From Planctomycetaceae bacterium (GTDB lineage: Bacteria > Planctomycetota > Planctomycetia > Pirellulales > Thermoguttaceae), in NCBI GenBank assembly GCA_031282385.1, contig JAITDV010000260.1, forward strand, positions 1 to 11,115: 11,115 nt of DNA, read 5' to 3'. The notes below the pieces were generated by a model that was not told where the DNA came from, ran no database searches, and saw nothing but the letters and a program-made list of their open reading frames with translations. Positions 4,820 through 11,115 of this stretch are shown here, in pieces (position 1 is the stretch's first letter; each line of letters begins with the position of its first letter). A program made the position numbers and the translations under genes.

Positions 4820-7597
4820 ATGTCAGATACAAATATTCCTTCAGAAGGAGAACAGTTTTTTAATCCATCCGATAACGAGGGAACTAAACTGGTTCAACTC
4901 GCTATCGAAGACGAAATCAAAAATAGTTACTTGACTTACGCGATGAGCGTAATAGTCAGTCGTGCAATTCCAGACGCGCGTGACGGTCTTAAACCTTCGC
5001 AACGCCGTATTCTTGTTGCGATGAATGACCTCAATCTCTCTCCAAGTTCAAGCCGTACAAAGTGTGCCAAAATCTGCGGTGAAACAATGGGAAATTATCA
5101 TCCGCACGGTGATGTTGTTATTTATCCGACTCTTGTCCGCATGGCGCAAGAATGGAATGTTCGCAAGGTATTGATTGATAAGCAAGGAAATTTTGGTTCT
5201 ATTGCAGGTTTACCGCCTGCTGCAATGCGATACACTGAGGCGAGATTATCAACAGTTGCAGCGACGATGCTTGAAGATTTGAATTTGAATACTGTTGATT
5301 TTATTCCGACTTATGACGAGCAACGTACCGAGCCAACAGTGTTGCCGTCAAAATTTCCCAACTTGTTAGTAAACGGTTCTAATGGAATTGCTGTCGGAAT
5401 GGCAACAAGTATTCCGCCTCATAATGTTGGTGAGATTTGTGATGCAATTATTGCTGTTCTTGATGATCCGGCGATTTCACCGATTAAATTGCTTGAAGTT
5501 TGTCCTGGACCGGATTTTCCGACTGGCGGAATTATTTGCGGGCGTAGCGGAATTCAGAAGGGTTATTTGACGGGACGCGGCAATATTGTGTTGCGGGCAA
5601 GAACGAAAATAGAAGAAATTGGTAAACGTTCCAGGATAGTTATTTCAGAAATTCCGTATCAGCAAGTTCGAGATAATGTTGAAAAGAAGATTGAGGAAGT
5701 TGCGAACGATGGCAAAATTACCGGTATTTCGGAAGTGAGAAATGAATCAGACCTCAAAGAACCGGTTAGGTTGATTATTGAGTTGAAGCGTGATGCTGAT
5801 CCTGAAGTTGTGCTTAATCAGCTTTATCAATTTACGCCTTTGCAAGATTCTTATTCAATTATTCTTTTAGCATTAGTTGAGGGCAAGCCGCGAATTTTAA
5901 CGTTTAAGGAATTGATTGAGGAATTTATTCGGCATCGGATTTCTGTTATTCGCCGCCGTACTCAATTTCTGCTCACGCGGGCAAAGAAACGTAAACATAC
6001 AGTTGAAGGTTTGATTATCGCGCACGCAAATATTGACGAAGTTATACGCACAATCAGAACGTCAACAACACAATTTGAAGCAAAACAACGTCTGATGTTA
6101 ATTGAGTGTCCGGCGCCGATGTTGCAGCGGGCGTTGGGAGATACGGGGTTTGCGAGTTTTCAGAACGAACGCGGCGTGAGTGAAAATTACACGCTTACAC
6201 CAGTTCAAGCGGATGCGATTTTGCGGATGACATTAGGGCATCTGGTCAATCTTGAACAAGAAAAATTAGGCGAAGAATTTCGCGGATTATTGACGGAGAT
6301 AGATGGTTATATTGAAATTCTTGCCAATGAGAATTTGATACACGATATGATCAGGGATGATTTGCACCAAATAAAATCTAAGTTCGGCGATAAACGGCGA
6401 ACAGAAATTACGGGTAATGAGGCGGTTGATATTGATATTGAGGATTTGATTGAGGAAGAGACGATGGTAGTGTCGATTTCGCAAGACGGATATATCAAAC
6501 GCACGCCGGTTTCAACTTACCGCGCCCAAAAACGCGGCGGTAAAGGACGTATTGGAGCGAAGGTTGCGGATGAAGACCCGATTGAGCACCTTTTTGTTGC
6601 GACAACTCATAACTATCTTTTGTTCTTTACAAACTTCGGCAAAGTATATTGGCACAAAGTTTACGGCATACCGGAATTGCCGCCGACGTCAAAGGGCAGA
6701 GCGATTGTGAATTTGTTGAATTTATCTGAAGGTGAAAAGGTTGCTGATTGTCTTGCAATTAAAGATTTCAATGAAGCTGATCATTATTTGGTTCTTGGTA
6801 CAAAAAACGGCTTGGTCAAGAAGACGAAATTGTCGGCGTATGGACGTCCGTTAAAAGGCGGTTTAATTGCAATTAAACTCAAGGATGGCGACGAAGTAAT
6901 TGGAGTTACTGTAGTTGGACCAGGCGACGAGTTAATTATGTCAACGGCAAGCGGTAATGCTATGCGGTTTAGACACACTGATGTTAGAGCAATGGGACGA
7001 ACGGCAAGCGGAGTTAGAGGTGTTAAGTTACGTGGAGATGATGTTGCGGTTGGGTTGGTTGTTGCGGAGACGGATATGACGTTGTTGACTGCTTGCGCGA
7101 ATGGTTATGGCAAGCGGACTCCAATCGGTCCCAATGGTTCCGTAGAAGCAGAACAACCGGCTATTGATGACGACGATGAAAATTTAATTGACTCAAACAA
7201 CGCAGAAACAGAAATTGAAACAAAAAATATTAATGAAACAGAAACAGAGACGGCAGAAACATCTGAAAACTCCGACGAAACGGTGGAGGAATCGGTTGAT
7301 TCAAATGGTGGAGATGACGATATAAATTCGAATCTTTGTTATCGGACAAAACATCGCGGCGGTCTTGGGTTGAAGGACATAAAGACAACAAAACGTAACG
7401 GAGTTGTTATTGGCACGTGTCTTGTTAAGGATGGGGACGAAGTAATGATGATAACGGCAAAAGGTCAAATTCAACGCATCGCCGTAACCGACGTCCGCGT
7501 AATGGGACGCAACACACAAGGTGTTAGACTAATGAACCTTGAAGAAGACGATACTTTAGTTGCCGTAAAACGAATCCCCAAAGACGACGAACAATAA
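4820..7597 (+). CDS. gyrA: DNA gyrase subunit A
   Basis: Breakage-reunion subunit of DNA gyrase (A2B2 with GyrB), which introduces negative supercoils using ATP. It has 925 residues, somewhat longer than the usual 820-880. The N-terminal winged-helix and tower domains include AAMRYTEARL with catalytic Tyr138. The gyrase-specific GyrA box is QKRGGKG at 570-576, which separates it from topoisomerase IV ParC. Repeated C-terminal pinwheel blades follow. Two oddities: the quinolone-contact positions are Val99 and Pro103, where E. coli has Ser83 and Asp87; and a 60-odd-residue acidic, Thr/Glu-rich insertion (about 775-838) sits between GYGKRTP and the final blade (YRTKHRGGLG). The ATG at 4820 gives the expected N-terminus; no Shine-Dalgarno is seen. 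gyrB is not adjacent, so it appears to be transcribed alone. Confidence 0.98.
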   Translation: MSDTNIPSEGEQFFNPSDNEGTKLVQLAIEDEIKNSYLTYAMSVIVSRAIPDARDGLKPSQRRILVAMNDLNLSPSSSRTKCAKICGETMGNYHPHGDVVIYPTLVRMAQEWNVRKVLIDKQGNFGSIAGLPPAAMRYTEARLSTVAATMLEDLNLNTVDFIPTYDEQRTEPTVLPSKFPNLLVNGSNGIAVGMATSIPPHNVGEICDAIIAVLDDPAISPIKLLEVCPGPDFPTGGIICGRSGIQKGYLTGRGNIVLRARTKIEEIGKRSRIVISEIPYQQVRDNVEKKIEEVANDGKITGISEVRNESDLKEPVRLIIELKRDADPEVVLNQLYQFTPLQDSYSIILLALVEGKPRILTFKELIEEFIRHRISVIRRRTQFLLTRAKKRKHTVEGLIIAHANIDEVIRTIRTSTTQFEAKQRLMLIECPAPMLQRALGDTGFASFQNERGVSENYTLTPVQADAILRMTLGHLVNLEQEKLGEEFRGLLTEIDGYIEILANENLIHDMIRDDLHQIKSKFGDKRRTEITGNEAVDIDIEDLIEEETMVVSISQDGYIKRTPVSTYRAQKRGGKGRIGAKVADEDPIEHLFVATTHNYLLFFTNFGKVYWHKVYGIPELPPTSKGRAIVNLLNLSEGEKVADCLAIKDFNEADHYLVLGTKNGLVKKTKLSAYGRPLKGGLIAIKLKDGDEVIGVTVVGPGDELIMSTASGNAMRFRHTDVRAMGRTASGVRGVKLRGDDVAVGLVVAETDMTLLTACANGYGKRTPIGPNGSVEAEQPAIDDDDENLIDSNNAETEIETKNINETETETAETSENSDETVEESVDSNGGDDDINSNLCYRTKHRGGLGLKDIKTTKRNGVVIGTCLVKDGDEVMMITAKGQIQRIAVTDVRVMGRNTQGVRLMNLEEDDTLVAVKRIPKDDEQ

Positions 7598-7940
7598 ATG
7601 TATCTTTTACTCGAATGTAGTATGATGAAAAAACAAGAACATATTAAAGGCAACTTCTAAAAACGTACCTGTCTATTGTTAAAGGTTTCTTGATTTTTTT
7701 GGCACAATGGTTGTCCTTGTCGAAAATGAAAATTTGATTATACTTTGATCCCTGTTTTTGACTTTTGGTTTCATAGTTGATGTGAATCGTTTTGCCGGCA
7801 ATGAATCCTTGCAAAAACATTAGTGTCAAAAAAATACCGAACATACATTGGAATTCGTTGATTCAAAAGCGTAAAAAACAACGAAGTCAAACAAAAACGT
7901 AAGTTTGCAATGTTTAAAATTTTAACCCCTAAAATAAAAA
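7598..7940. other. gyrA-ilvC intergenic region
   Basis: 343 bp, AT-rich. No clear terminator follows gyrA: there is a T-run at about 7694-7700 but no convincing stem in front of it. GGCAACTTCTAAAAA at 7651-7665 recurs inverted at 9140-9154. A minus-strand frame at 7644-7844 is the only coding candidate and is listed separately with low confidence. TAAAAT at 7930-7935, just before the ilvC ATG, could be a -10 element but is indistinct in this composition. Confidence 0.45.
7644..7844 (-). CDS. Possible small protein with hydrophobic N-terminus (doubtful)
   Basis: Sixty-six codons from an ATG at 7844. The first 16 residues (MFGIFLTLMFLQGFIA) look like a signal peptide or membrane segment, and the remainder is basic and hydrophilic. 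Against it: no ribosome-binding site, position in an AT-rich gap where chance hydrophobic frames are common, and no recognised family. It lies antisense between gyrA and ilvC. I list it only as a candidate. Confidence 0.2.
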   Translation of the reverse strand: MFGIFLTLMFLQGFIAGKTIHINYETKSQKQGSKYNQIFIFDKDNHCAKKIKKPLTIDRYVFRSCL

Positions 7941-8945
7941 ATGCCCGCAACAATTTATTACGAAAAAGACGCAGATATTTCAAATCTTAAAGGAAAAACA
8001 ATCGCAGTTCTTGGTTATGGTTCGCAAGGTCATGCACATGCCCAAAACCTTCGCGACAGCGGTCTTACAGTAATTGTCGGACAACGTAAAGGCTCCGCCA
8101 ATTACGAATTGGCAATCAAAGATAAATTTGAACCGGTTACAGTTGAAGAAGCCGTCAAAAAATCTGATTTAATTGTTCTCGCGTTGCCCGATGAGCTGCA
8201 AGCTGATATTTTTGAAAAACAAATCCGTCCCAATCTTTCTGCCGGTAACATTATTGTTGCCACTCACGGATTCAACGTACACTTTGGTCAATTCAATATG
8301 CCGACAGGTGTTGTTGCAATTTTGGTTGCGCCGAAGGGACCTGGTCATCTTGTCCGCAGTGAATATGTCAAAGGCGGCGGTGTTCCGTGTCTTATTGCGC
8401 TTGGCGAAGGTGCGGGCGATAAAGAACGTCAAATCGGATTGGCTTACGCAAAAGGAATCGGCGGAACTCGCGCCGGCGTCATAGAAACAACTTTCAAAGA
8501 AGAAACAGAAACAGATTTATTCGGCGAACAAGTCGTACTTTGCGGCGGCGTATCTGCTCTTATACAAAACGCTTTTGAAGTTCTTGTTGAGGCAGGATAC
8601 CAACCGGAAATGGCTTATTTTGAATGTATGCACGAAATGAAATTAATTGTTGATCTGTTCTATCAAGGCGGATTAAATTACATGAGATACAGTATTTCCA
8701 ATACCGCAGAATTCGGAGATTACACTCGCGGAAAAAGAATAATCACACCCGAAACAAAACAAGAAATGAAAAAAATTCTAAACGAAATACAAACAGGAGA
8801 ATTTGCACGTGAATGGTTGTTAGAAAATAAAGTAAACGCGCCAAGATTTAAACGAATGAGAGAATTACAACGCAAACACCAACTTGAAGACGTCGGACGA
8901 AAATTAAGAAAACTAATGAGCTGGATCGATTCAAAAGAATTTTAA
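7941..8945 (+). CDS. ilvC: Ketol-acid reductoisomerase (NADP+), class I
   Basis: Catalyses the Mg2+-dependent alkyl shift and NADPH reduction of 2-acetolactate or 2-aceto-2-hydroxybutyrate, the second common step of valine, leucine and isoleucine synthesis, in the cytoplasm. At 334 residues it matches the short class I form (one C-terminal knotted domain); E. coli has the long class II form. The Rossmann dinucleotide motif is GYGSQGHAHA at 25-34. The loop GQRKGSANYE (47-56) has Arg/Lys/Ser residues fit for the NADPH 2'-phosphate. Conserved active-site residues are His109 (in ATHGFN), metal ligands Asp192 and Glu196 (TDLFGE), Glu228 and Glu232 (ECMHE), and Ser251. The gene stands alone: no ilvB, ilvN or ilvD is adjacent, unlike the common ilvBNC operon. 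The ATG at 7941 gives the normal N-terminus; no Shine-Dalgarno is evident. Confidence 0.98.
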   Translation: MPATIYYEKDADISNLKGKTIAVLGYGSQGHAHAQNLRDSGLTVIVGQRKGSANYELAIKDKFEPVTVEEAVKKSDLIVLALPDELQADIFEKQIRPNLSAGNIIVATHGFNVHFGQFNMPTGVVAILVAPKGPGHLVRSEYVKGGGVPCLIALGEGAGDKERQIGLAYAKGIGGTRAGVIETTFKEETETDLFGEQVVLCGGVSALIQNAFEVLVEAGYQPEMAYFECMHEMKLIVDLFYQGGLNYMRYSISNTAEFGDYTRGKRIITPETKQEMKKILNEIQTGEFAREWLLENKVNAPRFKRMRELQRKHQLEDVGRKLRKLMSWIDSKEF

Positions 8946-8971
8946 ACTAAATTTCGTTTATACCGCCTGCC

Positions 8972-9076
8972 ATATACTGCCCGTACAATAAATTGCGTAA
9001 CTCAAGAGCGTAAAAGCCTGCTTTCCGATAGGTAATCAGGTATTGGTAAAGAAAATTTAAAGTGCGAACGGTTTAA
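8972..9076 (-). repeat. Dispersed hairpin repeat, copy B3
   Basis: On the minus strand it reads from TTAAACCGTTCGCACTTTAAA, through a hairpin with ACCTATCGGAAAGCAGGC, to CGCTCTTGAGT and CAGTATAT, the same order as B1. The central palindrome (about 9016-9040, GCCTGCTTTCCGATAGGTAA) is better preserved than in B1. It lies between ilvC and glnS, 27 bp past the ilvC stop. It could end ilvC transcription, but there is no T-run after the stem, so a terminator is not shown. Confidence 0.75.
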
Positions 9077-9166
9077 TAACATCAATCAAACACAAATATA
9101 AAAACAACATTCGAGATAAACGATGCATTAAAATTAATTTTTAGAAGTTGCCCAAAATAATGAAGG

Positions 9167-9172
9167 TATAAT
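9167..9172 (+). promoter_or_regulatory. Likely -10 element of glnS
   Basis: A perfect TATAAT lies ten bases before the glnS ATG (9183). A start site about seven bases downstream would leave only a few untranslated bases, so the message may be leaderless. No good -35 hexamer is seen at 16-18 bp. A GAAGG at 9162-9166 is too far upstream to serve as ribosome-binding site. Confidence 0.45.
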
Positions 9173-9182
9173 TTAGACAAAA

Positions 9183-10874
9183 ATGAATGAAATTTTAGAA
9201 AAGCGATTAAATTTTATTGAACAAATTATTGAAGATGATTTACGTGAAGGCAAGAATGGAGGACGTGTTGCGACGCGGTTTCCGCCTGAACCGAATGGTT
9301 ACTTGCATATTGGACATGCGAAAAGTATTTGTCTGAATTATGGATTGGCGAAAAAGTATTGCGGCGATTTCGTGTTGCGATTTGACGATACGAATCCTGC
9401 AAAAGAAGAAACCGAATACGTTGAGTCTATTATTGAGGATGTTAAATGGCTTACGGGCGATGATTTATCGAACCGGATTCGTTATGCATCGGATTATTTT
9501 GAGCAAATGTACGCGTGGGCGGAAGAATTGATCAAGAAAGGTAAAGCATACGTTTGCAATCAAACTCCTGATGAAATGCGCGATAATCGCGGCACTCCAT
9601 CAATTCCAATGAAACCAAGCGAAGGACGTGAATATACGTCTGAAAAGAATCTTGATTTATTTAGGCGAATGCGCGCGGGAGAATTCAACGAAGGTGAATA
9701 TACGTTGCGTGCGAAAATTGATCTTGCGTCGCCTAATTTTAATTTGCGTGATCCTGTGATGTATCGAATTGTCAAAGCGGATCACCATCGAACCGGCAAT
9801 AAGTGGTGTATTTATCCAATGTATGATTGGGCGCATGGTCTTGAGGATTCGGTGGAGCGGATAACACATTCGATTTGTACGTTGGAATTCGAGCATCATC
9901 GTCCGTTGTACGACTGGTTTCTTGACAATCTTGATAATATTTGGCGTCCGCATCAATATGAGTTTGCGCGTCTGAATTTAACTTATACAGTTATGAGTAA
10001 GCGTAAACTTTTGGAGTTGGTTAAAGGCGGATATGTGAGTGGTTGGAATGATCCGCGTATGCCGACAATTTGCGGAATTCGGCGGCGAGGTTATACGCCC
10101 GAATCGATCAGGGCATTTTGCCGTGAAATTGGAGTTGCCAAGATGAACAGTATTATTGATGTCGTTAAACTTGAAAATGCGATTCGAGAAAATCTTAATA
10201 AGGTTGCGTTGCGGCGAATGGGAGTTTTGCGTCCTGTTAAGTTGTTGATAGAAAATTATCCTGATGGTCAAATGGAGCAAATTGAGGCGGTCAATAATCC
10301 CGAAAATGAATCGGAGGGTACACGGTTGGTTCCGTTTTCAAAAACGTTGTATATTGAGCGTGATGATTTTATGGAGGAACCGCCGAAGAAGTACTTTAGA
10401 TTATCGATTGGTCGTGAAGTACGTTTGAGGTATGCTTATTACGTAACTTGTACAGGTATTGACAAAGACGCAGACGGCAACATCACACAAGTACGTTGTA
10501 TTTACGACCCAACAACACGCGGCGGAACTTCTGCCGACGGAAGAAAAGTTCAAGGAACAATTCATTGGGTTGAGGTGAATAGTGCGCTGAGTGCGGAGGT
10601 CAGGTTGTATGACAGATTGTTTACAAAGGAAAATCCAGACGATCCGCAAGACCCGACGGATTACAAAGTTTATTTGAATCCTGATGCGTTTGAAGTAATT
10701 CATGACGCCAAACTTGAACCAAGCCTTAACACCGCAACTCACGAACAACGATTCCAATTTGAACGGCTAGGTTATTTTTGCAAAGACAACATCAATGCTG
10801 CAAATGGAAAACCAGTCTTCAACCGCACTGTATCTTTGCGTGATACTTGGGCAAAAATTGAAAAGAAAAATTGA
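9183..10874 (+). CDS. glnS: Glutaminyl-tRNA synthetase
   Basis: Class I aminoacyl-tRNA synthetase that charges tRNA-Gln with glutamine using ATP, in the cytoplasm. It has 563 residues, close to E. coli GlnRS (554). The catalytic fold shows PPEPNGYLHIGHAK with HIGH at 42-45, FDDTNP at 67-72, a long conserved block HHRTGNKWCIYPMYDWAHG at 201-219, and the KMSKS-type loop VMSKRK at 270-275. The C-terminal two-barrel anticodon-binding region (about 345-550) is complete. VMSKRK and the Gln-type insertions distinguish it from GluRS. Its presence means direct Gln-tRNA charging rather than sole reliance on the GatCAB transamidation route. The ATG at 9183 follows TATAAT closely and there is no Shine-Dalgarno. 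No operon partner is visible. Confidence 0.98.
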   Translation: MNEILEKRLNFIEQIIEDDLREGKNGGRVATRFPPEPNGYLHIGHAKSICLNYGLAKKYCGDFVLRFDDTNPAKEETEYVESIIEDVKWLTGDDLSNRIRYASDYFEQMYAWAEELIKKGKAYVCNQTPDEMRDNRGTPSIPMKPSEGREYTSEKNLDLFRRMRAGEFNEGEYTLRAKIDLASPNFNLRDPVMYRIVKADHHRTGNKWCIYPMYDWAHGLEDSVERITHSICTLEFEHHRPLYDWFLDNLDNIWRPHQYEFARLNLTYTVMSKRKLLELVKGGYVSGWNDPRMPTICGIRRRGYTPESIRAFCREIGVAKMNSIIDVVKLENAIRENLNKVALRRMGVLRPVKLLIENYPDGQMEQIEAVNNPENESEGTRLVPFSKTLYIERDDFMEEPPKKYFRLSIGREVRLRYAYYVTCTGIDKDADGNITQVRCIYDPTTRGGTSADGRKVQGTIHWVEVNSALSAEVRLYDRLFTKENPDDPQDPTDYKVYLNPDAFEVIHDAKLEPSLNTATHEQRFQFERLGYFCKDNINAANGKPVFNRTVSLRDTWAKIEKKN

Positions 10875-10888
10875 CCTGAAAAAATTTT

Positions 10889-10927
10889 GTATCATTTCAC
10901 TCAATACGATATGGAGAGAAATGATAC
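10889..10927 (+). terminator. Hairpin downstream of glnS, possible terminator
   Basis: GTATCATTTC at 10889-10898 is the exact reverse complement of GAAATGATAC at 10918-10927, with a 19-base loop that allows a little more pairing (CTC with GAG). It lies 14 bp past the glnS stop codon and is followed by only three T residues. The stem is AT-rich, so this is a weak intrinsic terminator at best; a plain inverted repeat is the alternative. Confidence 0.35.
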
Positions 10928-10943
10928 TTTACAGAAAAACAAT

Positions 10944-11115
10944 TATTAGACCTTATTTCTAACTTAAAAATACATCAACGCAACAAAAAACCTACCACGA
11001 AAAACCGCCTTTAACTCCTCCGAGACCACCCCTAGCCCCTCCGAAGGAGGGGAATAAGAAGATGCCTCCGAGAGAGGCGAATAATTCCTCTCCTTCGGAG
11101 GGGGCAGGGGTGGTT
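10944..11115. mobile_element. MITE-like repeat, copy 3 (inner unit, cut off by window end)
   Basis: From TATTAGACC at 10944 it follows copy 2 from 4091 onward: the diverged inner end, then AAAAATACATCAACGCAACA, then CCGCCTTTAACTCCTCCGAG and the GC-rich palindrome (about 11022-11115) with one internal CCTCCGAGAGAGG module. The sequence before 10944 shows no match to 3970-4090, so the outer part of the element is absent on this side. That suggests the inner unit can occur alone. The right end lies outside the window. Confidence 0.7.

Noticed and set aside
7651..9154. ilvC as cargo of a composite transposon bounded by the 15-bp inverted pair
   Set aside because: ilvC is a typical housekeeping gene with composition like its neighbours, there is no transposase, and one 15-bp match is not significant enough.

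Overview
The window looks like a chromosomal segment of a fairly low-GC bacterium, most likely a member of the Planctomycetota. This rests on two things. GyrA carries an acidic insertion in its C-terminal domain, just after a GYGKRTPxGPNG motif. A bacterial-type glutaminyl-tRNA synthetase is also present. The phylum is inferred from remembered family traits, not from a search; Bacteroidota also carry GlnRS. Genes are AT-leaning, gaps are very AT-rich, and no gene has a well-placed Shine-Dalgarno sequence.

Layout. 1-247 is the right part of a repeat element (copy 1). 272-2056 (minus) encodes a PhoR-like membrane sensor histidine kinase. 2199-3032 (minus) encodes an unrecognised coiled-coil protein with an acidic tail. 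3033-4819 is a 1.8-kb gene-free block with two hairpin repeats of one family (B1, B2), several degenerate palindromes, and a complete 415-bp MITE-like element (3970-4384, copy 2 of the repeat at the window start). 4820-7597 is gyrA, 7941-8945 is ilvC and 9183-10874 is glnS, all on the plus strand. The ilvC-glnS gap holds a third hairpin repeat (B3, inverted). After glnS come a small hairpin and a third copy of the palindromic core, cut off by the window end.

The genes do not form a pathway. gyrA (DNA supercoiling), ilvC (branched-chain amino-acid synthesis) and glnS (Gln-tRNA charging) are housekeeping genes that appear to be transcribed singly, with gaps of 237-343 bp. The two minus-strand genes may be co-transcribed, but no response regulator is visible beside the kinase.

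No CRISPR array, tRNA, rRNA, intact transposase, phage gene or defence system was seen. The most notable signals are the apparently nested, non-autonomous repeat elements, the dispersed hairpin family with one chimeric copy, natural Val/Pro residues at the two main quinolone-contact positions of GyrA, and Thr-Glu-rich acidic segments in two unrelated proteins.
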